Shown: positions 36,689 to 47,088, counted from the first letter of the stretch. The stretch is DNA of 64,000 nt from Sphingomonas melonis (GCF_013409985.1 NZ_JACCBY010000002.1:682001-746000); one strand, 5' to 3'. The notes: generated from the sequence alone by a model not told the origin. Made by a program: numbers and translations.

Positions 36689-37447
36689 TTAGCGGCCCTG
36701 CGGCGTGGCGCGCGGCTTGGCGCCGGCGGCAGGCGCGGGCGTGCCGGCGGCCGGAGCCGGGGTGCCGGCGGCGGAAGCGGGTGCGCCGGCCTGCTGACGA
36801 CGGGCGGCGTTCGCATAGACGAGCTGGCGGTATTGCTGGAGCAGCTCGACCGTCTGCTGCTGCGGCTGCCAGTTCGCCGGCGGGGTGATCGAGACGGTCG
36901 GCGTGGTGCGATCGATCTCCGCGATGATGTCGCGGGTCACGTCGGTCGACGGCGGCGCGTACTGGATCGCGTTCGGCGCGAGCACGACGTTGATCTTCTT
37001 GGCGGCGACGACGGCGCGCAGTGCCGGGTCATACTTTGCGATGACCTGTTCGAGCGCATAGGCCTGCGCCTTGATCGCGGGGCCCTGCGCCGCTTCGATG
37101 CCGGGCTGCGCCTTCTGCTGCGCGGCGCGCACCTGGTTGCCGATCGCGCTGTTGGGCGCTTCGGCGGCGGCGGCCTCGGCCTGGCTGACCTGGCCGTCCT
37201 TGTTGGTGTCGAGCAGCGTGCGCAGCTGCGTGTTCAGCGCGGTCTGCGCCGCGGCAGCCTGATCGAGCTGCGTCTTGAAGGTCGTCGAGATCTGCTGGTT
37301 GGCAGCGTCGAACGCCTTGGCGCTGAAGATCGCCGCATCGGCCTGCGCCGTGGCGATCCCGGCGGTCTGCGCGGTCGCGGCACCGGCCGCCAGCGCGAGC
37401 GAGGCACCGGCGAGGGCCGCCAGCGAGGTCTTGGTGATCGTCTTCAT
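36689..37447 (-). CDS. skp: OmpH/Skp periplasmic chaperone with an EF-hand-like loop
   Basis: Periplasmic protein of 252 residues with a signal peptide (to about 26, ATAQ). OmpH core: an N-terminal strand, long Ala/Gln-rich helices, and the [25 protein letters not shown] end. Residues near 84-95 read [12 protein letters not shown], a close match to an EF-hand calcium loop, inserted in the helical arm. The C-terminal tail is Ala/Pro/Gly-rich. Start overlaps the bamA stop (TAATG). It chaperones outer-membrane proteins for BamA. Confidence 0.88.
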   Translation of the reverse strand: MKTITKTSLAALAGASLALAAGAATAQTAGIATAQADAAIFSAKAFDAANQQISTTFKTQLDQAAAAQTALNTQLRTLLDTNKDGQVSQAEAAAAEAPNSAIGNQVRAAQQKAQPGIEAAQGPAIKAQAYALEQVIAKYDPALRAVVAAKKINVVLAPNAIQYAPPSTDVTRDIIAEIDRTTPTVSITPPANWQPQQQTVELLQQYRQLVYANAARRQQAGAPASAAGTPAPAAGTPAPAAGAKPRATPQGR

Positions 37448-40266
37448 TAGAACTGAGTCCCCACGTTGAAGGTAATAAGCTTGGGATCGTCACCCTTCTG
37501 CGTGACGAGCGCCTTGGCAAGGTCGATCCGTAGTGGACCGAACGGCGAAGTCCAGTTGACGCCGATGCCGACGCTGACCCGCGGCGTCGCATTGCTGGCG
37601 TAATAGGTCTCCTTGAACGCCGGAATCGGGCTCTGATAGGCGATCGCATTGGTCGAGCTGCCCGCGCACGGGCCGCCCAGCGTCGCTGAAAAGCCGATCG
37701 CGCAGGTGGTGAACCCTCCCGAGCCAGTCGCTGCACCGGTCGGCACCTGATAGAGCTGGCGACCCGACGAATCGAGCAGCAGGCGCTGGATCGGCAGCAC
37801 GGTGACGTTGCCCGCCGCATCGGTGATCGTCGGGAAGTTGGCGGTCGGCAGCGGCCGGGTCAGGCCGAACAGGCTGCCCGCCTGGACGTAGATCGACGGC
37901 CGCAGGCCGAGTTCGCGCGCACCGGCACCCAACGGGATCTCCAGCTCGGCGCGGGCAAGGTAATAGGCCCGGCCGCCGAGCGCGTCGTCGACGAGCTGGT
38001 CGCGGTCGGTGACGAGGATCTGCTTACCCGTGGTGGTGTCGACGGTATATTGCTGACGCTGCACGCGCGGACCGACACCGCGGATGTCGAAGCCGCGGAA
38101 CTGCGGCTCGCCAAGGTAGAAGCGGTCGGTGATACGGATGCGGTCGACACCGGGGCCGCGGCTGCCTTCCAGCGACTTGATGTAACCGGCCTCGCCGACC
38201 AGCGAGCCGATGAAGCCCGAGCCGACGTTGACGAACTTCGAGCCTTCGAGCCGGGTACGGATATATTTCACGTCGCCGCCGAGGCCCGCGAAATCCTGGC
38301 TGAAGCTGAGGCGCTGGCCCGCGGTCGGGCGCAGACGGCTGTTGAGGCTGTCGTAGATCAGCGAATAGCCGACCGACGAGGTCCAGCGATTGCCGATCGC
38401 CTCGCAGAGATAGCGGCCGGCCTTGAGCGGGTCGCAGGCCCCGTCGGTGAAATAGCTTGCCTGATCGAGCCCGACCTCGTCGTACGACAGGCCGTAGCGG
38501 CCGGCGAGCGACCAATATTCGGTGAGCGGCACGCCCATGCGCACCTGGAAGCCGGTCGACACCTGCGAATAGGTGGTCTGGCGCTGCGTGCCGATATAGT
38601 TGAACGAGTTGTAATCGCGGCGGAACACGTCGACGCCGATCGCGACGTTCTTGTCGAACAGATAGGGCTCGGTGAAGCCCAGTTCGATCGACTTGGAATA
38701 GGTCGAGTAATTGACGCCGGCACGCAGCACCTGGCCCTTGCCGCGGAAATTGTTCTGCGTGATGTTGGCCTGGATGATGAAGCGTTCGAGGCTGGAATAG
38801 CCGACCGAGAGCTGCAGCTCACCGGTGCTCTTCTCTTCGAGATTGGTTTCGAGGATGATGCGATCGGGCGCCGAACCGGGGTTCTGCTTGATCTCCATCT
38901 TGTCCTGGAAGAAGCCCAGCGAGTTGATGCGATCCTGCGAACGCTTGACCTGGAAGCTGTTGAACGCGTCGCCTTCGGCGAGACGGATCTCGCGACGGAT
39001 GACCTTGTCCTGCGTCTGCGTATTGCCGTTGATGTCGATCCGCTCGACATAGGTGCGCTGCGCCTGCGCGATGTGGAAGTTCATCCCCATCGTCAGCGTC
39101 TCGGGATCGCGCTGGAAGTCGGGCGCGACGTCGGTGAACGCATAGCCGAACAGGCCGGCGGCCTCGCTCAGCTGATCGACCGAATTTTCGACGAGCTTCG
39201 CGTTGTACCAGTCGCCCTTCTTGATCGGCAGCGACGCGGCGAGCTTCTTGTTGTCGAAGTCGCGGATCTCGCTGTCGACGGTGACGTCGCCGAACTTGTA
39301 GCGCTTACCCTCTTCGACGACATAGGTGATGATGAAGTCGCGCTTGTCCGGCGTCAGCTCGGCGACCGCGGAGGTGACGCGGAAATCGGCATAGCCCTGC
39401 GTCAAGTAGAACTGGCGCAGCTTCTGCTGGTCGTAGTTCAGGCGATCCTGATCGTAGGAGGTGTTGGACGAGAGCAAGCGGAACCAGCGCGATTCCTTGG
39501 TGACCATCTCGCCGCGCAGCTTGCCGTCGTTGAACACCTCGTTGCCGATGATGTTGATCTGGCGGACCTTGGACTTCGGCCCCTCGGTGATCTCGAACAC
39601 CACGTCGACGCGGTTCTGGTCGAGGCTGACCATCTTCGGGCTGATCACCGCGGCGAAGCGACCCTGGCGGCGATAGAGTTCGATGATCCGCGACACGTCC
39701 TGGCGGACCGCGGTGCGGGTGAAGATCTGCCGCGGCGCGAGCTTGATCTCCTTGGTGATCTTGTCGCTCTTGAGCGCCTTGTTGCCCTCGAGGATCACGC
39801 GGTTGATGATCGGATTCTCGCGGATGCGCAGCACGATGTCGCCGGTCTCGACACCGGAGATCGAGAAGTCGACGAACAGGTCCGACGCCTGCAGGTCTTT
39901 CAGCGCCTGATCGAGCGTCTCGGCCGTGTAGGGGATGCCGACGCGCAGCTTGGTGTAGGACAGCACCGTCTCCGGCTCGATGCGCTGCGACCCCTCGACG
40001 CGCAGCGTCTTGATCGTGCGCACCGGTGCCGGCGTCGCCGCCTGCGCCGCGGCGGGGGCAGCCGGCGTCGCGGGGGTACGGGCAGCCCGCGCGGGCGCGC
40101 GCGTGGCGGCCGGAGCAGGAGCCGGCGTCGGAGTCGCGGCGGGGGCGTCGGCCGCGGGCTGCTGCGCAGCCGGCTCGGGCGCGGTCTGCGCCATCGCCGG
40201 CATGCCCGACAGCATCGTGCCGGCCAGCAACGCGGCGCTCACCGGCGCGAACTTGGTACTCTTCAT
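37447..40266 (-). CDS. bamA: Outer-membrane protein assembly factor BamA
   Basis: Essential outer-membrane Omp85 protein of 939 residues. Signal peptide to about residue 26 (MPAMAQ), a Pro/Ala-rich linker (27-80), five POTRA domains (TIKTLRVEGSQRIEPETVLSY begins the first), then a 16-strand barrel with the lock motif RGFDIRGVGPR and a C-terminal FNVGTQF. The ATG at 40266 with GAG upstream is preferred to a GTG three codons earlier. Located rseP-bamA-skp, the usual order. Confidence 0.97.
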   Translation of the reverse strand: MKSTKFAPVSAALLAGTMLSGMPAMAQTAPEPAAQQPAADAPAATPTPAPAPAATRAPARAARTPATPAAPAAAQAATPAPVRTIKTLRVEGSQRIEPETVLSYTKLRVGIPYTAETLDQALKDLQASDLFVDFSISGVETGDIVLRIRENPIINRVILEGNKALKSDKITKEIKLAPRQIFTRTAVRQDVSRIIELYRRQGRFAAVISPKMVSLDQNRVDVVFEITEGPKSKVRQINIIGNEVFNDGKLRGEMVTKESRWFRLLSSNTSYDQDRLNYDQQKLRQFYLTQGYADFRVTSAVAELTPDKRDFIITYVVEEGKRYKFGDVTVDSEIRDFDNKKLAASLPIKKGDWYNAKLVENSVDQLSEAAGLFGYAFTDVAPDFQRDPETLTMGMNFHIAQAQRTYVERIDINGNTQTQDKVIRREIRLAEGDAFNSFQVKRSQDRINSLGFFQDKMEIKQNPGSAPDRIILETNLEEKSTGELQLSVGYSSLERFIIQANITQNNFRGKGQVLRAGVNYSTYSKSIELGFTEPYLFDKNVAIGVDVFRRDYNSFNYIGTQRQTTYSQVSTGFQVRMGVPLTEYWSLAGRYGLSYDEVGLDQASYFTDGACDPLKAGRYLCEAIGNRWTSSVGYSLIYDSLNSRLRPTAGQRLSFSQDFAGLGGDVKYIRTRLEGSKFVNVGSGFIGSLVGEAGYIKSLEGSRGPGVDRIRITDRFYLGEPQFRGFDIRGVGPRVQRQQYTVDTTTGKQILVTDRDQLVDDALGGRAYYLARAELEIPLGAGARELGLRPSIYVQAGSLFGLTRPLPTANFPTITDAAGNVTVLPIQRLLLDSSGRQLYQVPTGAATGSGGFTTCAIGFSATLGGPCAGSSTNAIAYQSPIPAFKETYYASNATPRVSVGIGVNWTSPFGPLRIDLAKALVTQKGDDPKLITFNVGTQF

Positions 40267-40346
40267 CGCTGTCACTCAACCCACCCCAAATACGTCAGGA
40301 TACCAATATCCGCCGGGACGCAGGACCCTGCCCTGCCCCAAGCCGG

Positions 40347-41480
40347 TCAGCCGATCAAGCCGGCCAGCCGCTGCCACAGACCGACTGCACTCAAATCGTT
40401 GAAGGTCACGATCAGCATCAGCGCCAGAACCGCAGCAAGTCCGCCGCGGAATGCCCATTCCTGCACCCTGGGTTCGAGGGGCCGGCGGCGGATCGCCTCG
40501 ATCGCATAGAAGAAGAGGTGACCGCCATCGAGCATCGGTACTGGCAGCAGATTGATGAACCCCAGATTGATCGACAGCATCGCCACCAGCCACACGAAGG
40601 CGGGCAGACCGAGCGCCATCTGCTCGCCCGAGATCTTGGCGATGCGGATCGGCCCGCCGAGTTCGTCGATCGAGCGGCGGCCGCTGATGATCTGCCCCAG
40701 TGTCTCCAGCGTGCCGGAGATGATGCTGACCGTCATCCGCACGCCGGCCGCCGGTGCCTCGGCAAGGCTGACCGGCGCGAGCACCGGGGTGCCGCCGCCG
40801 ATGCCGATCCGGCCGATGCGATATTCGTTGCCGAAGCGGTCGCGCTGGTGGACGACGCCGATCGCCAGCGGCGTGGCGATCGTCGCATCCCCGCGCGCGA
40901 TGCGCAGCGTGACCTGCTCGCCGGGGCGGATCAGCGCATAGCGGGCGATGTCGGTGAACGTCTCGATCGGGCGACCGTCGATCGACAGGATGCGGTCGCC
41001 GGGTTGCAGGCCGGCCTTGGCGGCGGGCGCGCCGGCGAGCACCGTCCCGACCACGGCGGGGGTGCGGTCGACGCCATAATGGTACGCGAAGCCGGCGAGG
41101 ATCAGCACCGCGAGGATCAGGTTGATCGCCGGTCCGGCGGCGACGATGATCGCGCGCTGCCACAAGGGCTGGGCCTGGAAGGTCTGGGCGCGCTCGGCCG
41201 CGGGCAGCGCCAGCCAGTCGGCGTCGGGCTGGCTGGCCGGATTCATGTCGCCGGCGAAGCGGACATAGCCGCCGAGCGGCAGCCAGCCGAACTTCCAGCG
41301 CGTGCCGCGCGAATCGGTGAAGCCGGCAATCTCGCGGCCGAAGCCGATCGAGAACGCCTCTGCCTTCACGCCGAACAGACGGCCGGCGAGATAATGGCCC
41401 ATTTCATGGATGAAGACGAGCGGACCGATCGCGCACAGGAATGCGAGCACGGCCATCAGAACGCCGGGGGACTGGATCAA
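40347..41480 (-). CDS. rseP: Site-2 zinc metalloprotease RseP
   Basis: Inner-membrane intramembrane protease of 377 residues. Zinc motif HEMGH near residue 26, a PDZ domain (AGLQPGDRILSIDGRPIETF), the second zinc-ligand segment NLGFINLLPVPMLDGGHL (LDG motif), and C-terminal TM segments. It cleaves anti-sigma factors and signal-peptide remnants. No ATG fits well: TTG at 41480 has AAGGA nine bases upstream and is preferred; TTG 41489 and ATG 41456 are alternatives. Confidence 0.94.
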   Translation of the reverse strand: MIQSPGVLMAVLAFLCAIGPLVFIHEMGHYLAGRLFGVKAEAFSIGFGREIAGFTDSRGTRWKFGWLPLGGYVRFAGDMNPASQPDADWLALPAAERAQTFQAQPLWQRAIIVAAGPAINLILAVLILAGFAYHYGVDRTPAVVGTVLAGAPAAKAGLQPGDRILSIDGRPIETFTDIARYALIRPGEQVTLRIARGDATIATPLAIGVVHQRDRFGNEYRIGRIGIGGGTPVLAPVSLAEAPAAGVRMTVSIISGTLETLGQIISGRRSIDELGGPIRIAKISGEQMALGLPAFVWLVAMLSINLGFINLLPVPMLDGGHLFFYAIEAIRRRPLEPRVQEWAFRGGLAAVLALMLIVTFNDLSAVGLWQRLAGLIG

Positions 41481-41493
41481 GCTGGGCAATCCT

Positions 41494-42669
41494 TCACGCG
41501 CGAACCTTTACACGCCCCTTAGCCGCTTCCCGTATACGTTCGTCCGCCTTTTGTCGCGCCTCACCATCGATGGCGAGAACCGCCTCCAGCGTGTCGGGCG
41601 CCGGCGGATCATAATGATCCAGCGTATCGGCGACGATTGCGGCAATTTCGAGGAAGCCGATGCGCCCATCGAGGAAGGCGGCCACGGCGATCTCGTTGGC
41701 GGCGTTCAGGATCGCGGGACGCGCGCCGCCCGCCTCGAGCGCGTCGCGGGCGAGCGTGAGCGCCGGGAAGCGGACCGGATCGCAGGCCTCGAAATCGAGC
41801 CGGCCGATCGCGACGAGGTCGAGCGGCGCCATCGGCGTCGCCATCCGCGCCGGCCAGGCGAGCGTATGCGCGATCGGCACGCGCATGTCGGACGGCCCGA
41901 GCTGCGCCAGCATCGATCCGTCGACATAGTCCACCATCGAATGGATCACCGACTGGCGGTGCATCACCACCTCGATTCGCGCGTGCGGCACCGGGAACAG
42001 GCGCGCCGCCTCGATCAGTTCGAGGCCCTTGTTCATCATCGTCGCGCTGTCGATGCTGATCTTGGCGCCCATCGACCAATTGGGGTGGGCGACCGCCTGT
42101 TCGACGGTGACGCTTGCCATCTCCTCCAGCGTCCAGTCGCGGAACGGACCGCCGCTCGCCGTGAGGATGATGCGACGCACGCCCTCCGGCCGGGAGAAAT
42201 CGAAACACTGATAGATGGCGTTATGCTCGCTGTCCGCAGGCAGCAGCGTCGCGCCCGAGGCGGCGGCAGCGGCGAGGATCACCTCGCCGGCGGAGACGAG
42301 CGGTTCCTTGTTGGCGAGCACCACCGTGCCGCCGTGGCGGATCGCGGCCATAACCGGCTCGAGGCCCGCGCAGCCGACGATGGCGCCCATCGTCCAGTCG
42401 GCGCCCGCGGCCGCGTCGCAGATCGCCTGGCGGCCCCCGGCGACCTGCGTGCCCGTACCGGCGAGCGCATCGCGCAGCGCGGGCAGGCAGGATTCGTCGG
42501 CGACGACCGCCAGCTCCGCTTTGGTGCGGCGGGCGGCGGCGGCCAGCTTGCCGACGTCGCCGTTGGCGGTGAGCGCGCGCACCTTGAAGCGGTCGGGCTC
42601 GCGTTCGACGAGATCGAGCGTGGAGGTGCCGACCGAGCCGGTCGCACCGAGGATGGAGACGGTTTTCAT
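41494..42669 (-). CDS. dxr: 1-deoxy-D-xylulose 5-phosphate reductoisomerase
   Basis: Cytosolic MEP-pathway enzyme of 391 residues that converts DXP to MEP with NADPH. Nucleotide site SILGATGSVGTSTLDLV, LANKEPLVSAGE, LPADSEHNAIYQCF (metal/substrate loop), TASGGPFRDW and NKGLELIEA are all present. It starts one base after the cdsA stop and ends just before rseP. Confidence 0.97.
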   Translation of the reverse strand: MKTVSILGATGSVGTSTLDLVEREPDRFKVRALTANGDVGKLAAAARRTKAELAVVADESCLPALRDALAGTGTQVAGGRQAICDAAAGADWTMGAIVGCAGLEPVMAAIRHGGTVVLANKEPLVSAGEVILAAAAASGATLLPADSEHNAIYQCFDFSRPEGVRRIILTASGGPFRDWTLEEMASVTVEQAVAHPNWSMGAKISIDSATMMNKGLELIEAARLFPVPHARIEVVMHRQSVIHSMVDYVDGSMLAQLGPSDMRVPIAHTLAWPARMATPMAPLDLVAIGRLDFEACDPVRFPALTLARDALEAGGARPAILNAANEIAVAAFLDGRIGFLEIAAIVADTLDHYDPPAPDTLEAVLAIDGEARQKADERIREAAKGRVKVRA

Positions 42670-42670
42670 G

Positions 42671-43462
42671 TCAGAAGGCGAGCGGCACGACGACGAGCAG
42701 CGCCGCGACCGGCATCACCGGAACGACGCCGTCGAGACGGTCGAGGAAGCCGCCATGGCCGGGGATCACGCTGCCCGAATCCTTGACGCCGGCACGGCGC
42801 TTGAGGTGGCTTTCGTAGAGGTCGCCGGCCTGCGCGAGGATCGCGAGCAGCGGCGTCGCGATCACGAAGCGCAACGGGAGGAGATACACCCGGCTCATCA
42901 CCGCGGCGACGATCGTCGCGAGCACGATGCCGCCGATCAGGCCGGCCCAGGTCTTGTTCGGGCTGATCCGCGGCGCCAGCTTGGGGCCGCCGATGCTGCG
43001 CCCGGCGAAATAGGCGCCGATATCGGTCGCCCAGACGAGGCTGAGCGCCCAGAGCGCGTTACGCAGGCCGTCGGGCTCGTGCCGGATCAGCAGCAGCGCG
43101 TAGATCGGCAGGCCGCAATAGAGCACGCCCGCGCCGAGCTGCGGCCGGCGGGTGATGATCGTCAGGAAAAAGAAGGCACCGGCGAGCAGGCCGAGCGCGA
43201 AGAAATCGGGCCCCGCGGCGAGCGGGCACATGATCGCCAGCGGCACCGACAGGACATATTGGCCGAGCCGTTTGGTCTTGGAATCGGCGGCGTGGAGGTC
43301 GCTCCACTCCGCCATCATGAACACGCCGACCGTGACGACGAGCAGCCAAAAGACGAAGCCGCCCAGTGCCAGCGCGACCAGCGCAAGCGCCACCAGCCCG
43401 AGGCCGGTCAGCGTGCGCGTCGCAAGCTCCGAGGGGCGCTTGCCGGTGGGCGCGTCGCTCAC
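42671..43462 (-). CDS. cdsA: Phosphatidate cytidylyltransferase
   Basis: Integral membrane enzyme of 263 residues that makes CDP-diacylglycerol for phospholipid synthesis. The C-terminal signature SPNKTWAGLIGGIVLA and SHLKRRAGVKDSGSVIPGHGGFLDRLD are present with about seven TM segments. The GTG start at 43462 overlaps the uppS stop (GTGA). The product feeds pssA, also in this window. Confidence 0.96.
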   Translation of the reverse strand: MSDAPTGKRPSELATRTLTGLGLVALALVALALGGFVFWLLVVTVGVFMMAEWSDLHAADSKTKRLGQYVLSVPLAIMCPLAAGPDFFALGLLAGAFFFLTIITRRPQLGAGVLYCGLPIYALLLIRHEPDGLRNALWALSLVWATDIGAYFAGRSIGGPKLAPRISPNKTWAGLIGGIVLATIVAAVMSRVYLLPLRFVIATPLLAILAQAGDLYESHLKRRAGVKDSGSVIPGHGGFLDRLDGVVPVMPVAALLVVVPLAF

Positions 43463-44208
43463 AGGCCGCCGTAGCGCCGCTGGCGCTGGCCGAAGGCGGC
43501 GATCGCATCGGCGAGCGTGTCGCCGGTGAAATCGGGCCAGAGCGTGTCGACGAACAGCAGCTCGGCATAGGCCGCCTGCCACAGCAGGAAATTCGACAGC
43601 CGCTGCTCGCCCGACGAGCGGATGACGAGGTCGAGCGGCGGCAGGTCGGCGGTATCGAGTTCCGCCTCGATATGGTCGGCGGTGATCGCCATCGGATCGA
43701 TCTCGCCAGCCGCGGCGCGCGCGGCGAGCCGGCGGGTGGCAGCGACCAGTTCAGCCTGCGATCCGTAGTTGAGCGCGATCACCAGGATCGGCCCGGTGTT
43801 GGCTGCGGTCTTGGCCATCGCATCGTCGACCAGCGCGACGAGATCGGGCGCGAAGCGGCGATAGTCGCCGATGATGCGCAGCCGCACGTTCTCGGCGACG
43901 AGTTCGGCAAGGTCGCTGCGGATGAACAGCCGCAGCAGCCCCATCAACGCGCCGACCTCGTCCTCCGGTCGGCGCCAGTTCTCGCTGGAGAAGGCGTAGA
44001 GGGTCAGCGCCTCGACGCCGATCGCCCGCGCGGCACGGGTGACGCGGCGCACCGCCTCGACGCCGGCCTTGTGACCGGCGACGCGGGGCAGATGGCGCGC
44101 CTTCGCCCAGCGGCCGTTACCATCCATGATGATCGCGACATGGCGCGGCACCGGCCCCGTATCCGGAACCGCCGCCAGCGTCGCCACCGAGGCCGCCGTC
44201 GGACTCAC
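43459..44208 (-). CDS. uppS: Undecaprenyl diphosphate synthase
   Basis: Cytosolic cis-prenyltransferase of 249 residues that makes the C55 lipid carrier for cell-wall precursors. Signature [11 protein letters not shown] with the catalytic Asp, [13 protein letters not shown], and [20 protein letters not shown] are present. GTG at 44208 overlaps the frr stop (GTGA). Confidence 0.96.
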   Translation of the reverse strand: MSPTAASVATLAAVPDTGPVPRHVAIIMDGNGRWAKARHLPRVAGHKAGVEAVRRVTRAARAIGVEALTLYAFSSENWRRPEDEVGALMGLLRLFIRSDLAELVAENVRLRIIGDYRRFAPDLVALVDDAMAKTAANTGPILVIALNYGSQAELVAATRRLAARAAAGEIDPMAITADHIEAELDTADLPPLDLVIRSSGEQRLSNFLLWQAAYAELLFVDTLWPDFTGDTLADAIAAFGQRQRRYGGL

Positions 44209-44762
44209 TTTCCGAGGATTTCCTTTTCCTTCGCTGCCGCGGCCGCATCGAGCTCGGCGATCGTCGCATCGGTGAGCTTCTGCACCTCGGTCTCGTGGCG
44301 CTTGCGCTCGTCCTCGCTGATGACGCCCTTCTTCTCGTCGGTCTTCAGATTGTCCATGCCGTCGCGACGCACGTTGCGAACCGCGATCCGCGCACCCTCG
44401 GCATATTTGCCGGCGAGCTTGGCGAGTTCCTTGCGGCGCTCCTCGGTCAGGTCGGGGATCGGCAGGCGCAGCGTCTGGCCGTCGTTGATCGGGTTGAGGC
44501 CGAGGCCGGCCGACCGGATCGCCTTCTCGACCGAACTGACGTTCGACTTGTCCCACACCTGCACCGACAGCATGCGCGGCTCGGGCACCGATACGGTGGC
44601 GACCTGCACCAGCGGCATATGGCTGCCGTATACCTCGACCGTCACCGGATCGAGCAGCGCGGTCGACGCGCGGCCGGTCCGCAGACCGTTGAGGTCGTGC
44701 TTGAGCGCTTCGACGGCGCCGGCCATCCGGCGCTCGAGATCGGCCTTGTCATAGGCTGCCAT
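44205..44762 (-). CDS. frr: Ribosome recycling factor
   Basis: Ribosome recycling factor of 185 residues, usual length. [43 protein letters not shown] and [30 protein letters not shown] are typical. It works with EF-G to split post-termination ribosomes. It lies 3 bp after pyrH and overlaps uppS by 4 bp. Confidence 0.98.
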   Translation of the reverse strand: MAAYDKADLERRMAGAVEALKHDLNGLRTGRASTALLDPVTVEVYGSHMPLVQVATVSVPEPRMLSVQVWDKSNVSSVEKAIRSAGLGLNPINDGQTLRLPIPDLTEERRKELAKLAGKYAEGARIAVRNVRRDGMDNLKTDEKKGVISEDERKRHETEVQKLTDATIAELDAAAAAKEKEILGK

Positions 44763-44765
44763 GGT

Positions 44766-45497
44766 CTACTCCTGTTCGTTCTGGACGACCGTCGAGACGC
44801 CATCACCGTTGAGGACCGCGGCAAAATTGCCGTGCTCACGAATGTTGAAGACGACGATCGGGATGTTGTTGTCGCGGCACAGCGCGATCGCGCTGGCGTC
44901 CATGACCTTGAGGTCGTCGGACAAGACCTTCGAATAGCTGACCGTCTGGTAGCGCGTCGCGGTCGGCACCTTCTTGGGATCGGCATCGTAGACGCCGTCC
45001 ACGGAGGTGCCCTTGAACAGCGCGTCGCACTTCATCTCGGCGGCGCGCAGCGCGGCACCGGAATCGGTGGTGAAGAACGGGCTGCCGACACCGGCGGCGA
45101 AGATCACCACGCGGCCCTTCTCCAGGTGACGCTCGGCACGACGGCGGATGAACGGTTCGCATACCGACGCCATCGGGATCGCCGACTGGACGCGCGTTTC
45201 GACGCCGATCTGCTCGAGCGCATTCTGCACCGCCAGCGCGTTCATGACGGTGGCGAGCATGCCCATATAATCGCCGGTCGCGCGCTCCATGCCGCGGGCG
45301 GCGCCGGAGATGCCGCGGAAGATGTTGCCACCGCCGACGACGATGCACAGCTCATAGCCCTGCGCCTTCACGTCGGCGATCTCCTCGGCGACGCGCGCGG
45401 TCACGGCGGGGTCGATGGACAGGCCACTGCCCTCGCCCATCAGCACTTCGCCGGACAGTTTCAACAAGATGCGTTTGAAGCGCGGCGCGAACGTCAT
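44766..45497 (-). CDS. pyrH: UMP kinase
   Basis: Cytosolic hexameric UMP kinase of 243 residues. [27 protein letters not shown], the uridine site and C-terminal [20 protein letters not shown] are present. It starts the pyrH-frr-uppS-cdsA-dxr-rseP-bamA-skp-fabZ run. In many bacteria tsf is directly upstream; here an inverted porin gene lies between them. Confidence 0.97.
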   Translation of the reverse strand: MTFAPRFKRILLKLSGEVLMGEGSGLSIDPAVTARVAEEIADVKAQGYELCIVVGGGNIFRGISGAARGMERATGDYMGMLATVMNALAVQNALEQIGVETRVQSAIPMASVCEPFIRRRAERHLEKGRVVIFAAGVGSPFFTTDSGAALRAAEMKCDALFKGTSVDGVYDADPKKVPTATRYQTVSYSKVLSDDLKVMDASAIALCRDNNIPIVVFNIREHGNFAAVLNGDGVSTVVQNEQE

Positions 45498-45837
45498 AAG
45501 TTCCTATCGCTGGTGGGAGAAAGCGGAACCGACCTTAGGCCCGCGCGCGCGCGGGGGCAACCTTCGGCTGATCGCATGCAGGACCGCTTTGACACGTCCG
45601 CCACCGCAGCCGATCGTGTCGGCCGCCGGCCACTGCACCGGGCCGCGGACGCCTGCTCGCGACACCGCCGGCCCGCTACCGCAGAATTGTGCGCGTGCGA
45701 TCCCGCGCCCGCTGGCCTGCCGTTTTCAGCCAAGCGTTTGTATCATCTGACAATTCCCTGCCCGCGTCGCCCGGCCGGAAATTTCGATTGCGCTAAGATC
45801 TGCGGTTAAGCCGCCGTTAGCCAGCAAAGGCAACGCG
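45498..45837. other. Gene-free stretch between pyrH and the divergent porin gene
   Basis: 340 bp that must hold the promoters of both divergent genes. A gcccgcgcgcgcgcgggggc inverted repeat lies near 45540 in the pyrH leader. TTAA-N7-TTAG at 45806-45820 is one base off the CtrA consensus, just before the porin ribosome site. No gene-like frame was seen. Confidence 0.55.
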
Positions 45838-47088
45838 ATGGAAGGGCAGTTGGTCCAAGGCCGCGACTGGGGCATCGGGGGCATCGGTACGGTCATGTGG
45901 GGGAAGGCGCGCACCGTCGCGGGAGGGGCGGCAGCGGTGATCGCAATCGCCGTCATCGGGCCGCTGGAGGCGCGCGCGCAGGACGCCGCGCCGCCCGCGT
46001 GGACGCTGGCGGCAACCTACAAGGCCGATGTTGCCGGCGTCGCCGATGGCGGCATGGATCGCGGCCTGCGCTGGCTCGACGACATCTACGTCACCGGCAG
46101 CGTCGATCTGGACGCCGCGGTCGGCTGGAAGCGCGCGCGGGCGCACGCCTCGATACTCAACAATCTCGGCGGCAAGCCGGATGCGCTCGCCGGATCGATC
46201 CAGGGCATCAACAATATCGAGGTCGCCGACCGCCGGCTCAAGCTCTACGAGGCATGGCTGCAACAGGGGATCGGCACGGACGCGACGCTGCGCGCCGGCC
46301 TCTACGACGTCAACAGCGAGTTCTACCAGAACGAGGCCGCCGGCCTGCTGATCTCACCAATGTTCGGCGTCGGATCGGAACTGGCGGCGACCGGCGTCAA
46401 CGGGCCGGCGATCTTCCCCTCGACGGCGCTCGCCCTGCGCTTCCGGGTAACCACCGCGCATGCCTATGGCGCATTCGCCGTCGTCAACGCGCATGCCGGA
46501 ACGCTCGGCGACGACGGCGGCGTCGACCTGACCGGGCGCGACGGCGCGTTGCTCATCGCCGAGGCAGGCTGGACCGGCAGCGGCCGCGTGGCGATCGGCG
46601 CGTGGCGCTATACCCGCCGGCAGCCGGCGGTGCTGTCGCCGGATATCACCATCGCGCCGGACACGCATGTATCGCGCGGCGTCTATCTGCTCGGCGAGCA
46701 CGATCTGATCGGCACCGCGGACGGTCCGCACCACCTGATCGGCTTTCTCCGGCTCGGCCTGTCGGAGGGGCGGACGACGCCGTTCCGCGGCGGCTGGCAG
46801 GGCGGGCTGCTGTTGCTGCGCCCGGTCGCGTCGCGACGCGCCAGCGCGCTCTCCATCGGCGCGGGCAGCGGCGTGCTGTCGCAGAGCTATCGGCAGGGCC
46901 AGCCCGACGGACCGATGCCGCTGGGCAAGGTCGAGACGATCTATGAAGTGACGTACAGCGACGAGCTGCGTCATGGCGTGTCGTTGCAGCCCGACGTGCA
47001 ATATGTCGCGCACCCCTCCGGCGACCCCACGATCCCCGACGCGTTGGTCGTCGGGATCCGGCTGACGATCGCGTGGGTGAGCGGCTGA
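45838..47088 (+). CDS. Carbohydrate-selective porin, OprB family
   Basis: Outer-membrane porin of 416 residues from ATG 45838 (AAAGG upstream), or 397 from ATG 45895, which would begin directly with a good signal peptide ending LEARAQ. OprB marks: LYEAWLQQGIGTDATLRAGLYDVNSEFYQNEAAGLLISPMFGVG, FPSTALALRFRVTTAHAYGAF and the final VVGIRLTIAWVSG strand. Members pass sugars, but substrate is unknown here. It is the only plus-strand gene inside the conserved rpsB-to-fabZ cluster. Confidence 0.88.
   Translation: MEGQLVQGRDWGIGGIGTVMWGKARTVAGGAAAVIAIAVIGPLEARAQDAAPPAWTLAATYKADVAGVADGGMDRGLRWLDDIYVTGSVDLDAAVGWKRARAHASILNNLGGKPDALAGSIQGINNIEVADRRLKLYEAWLQQGIGTDATLRAGLYDVNSEFYQNEAAGLLISPMFGVGSELAATGVNGPAIFPSTALALRFRVTTAHAYGAFAVVNAHAGTLGDDGGVDLTGRDGALLIAEAGWTGSGRVAIGAWRYTRRQPAVLSPDITIAPDTHVSRGVYLLGEHDLIGTADGPHHLIGFLRLGLSEGRTTPFRGGWQGGLLLLRPVASRRASALSIGAGSGVLSQSYRQGQPDGPMPLGKVETIYEVTYSDELRHGVSLQPDVQYVAHPSGDPTIPDALVVGIRLTIAWVSG

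Noticed and set aside
45494..45733. 79-codon frame upstream of pyrH
   Set aside because: Translation is Arg/Ser/Ala-rich without family resemblance or ribosome site; left as intergenic.
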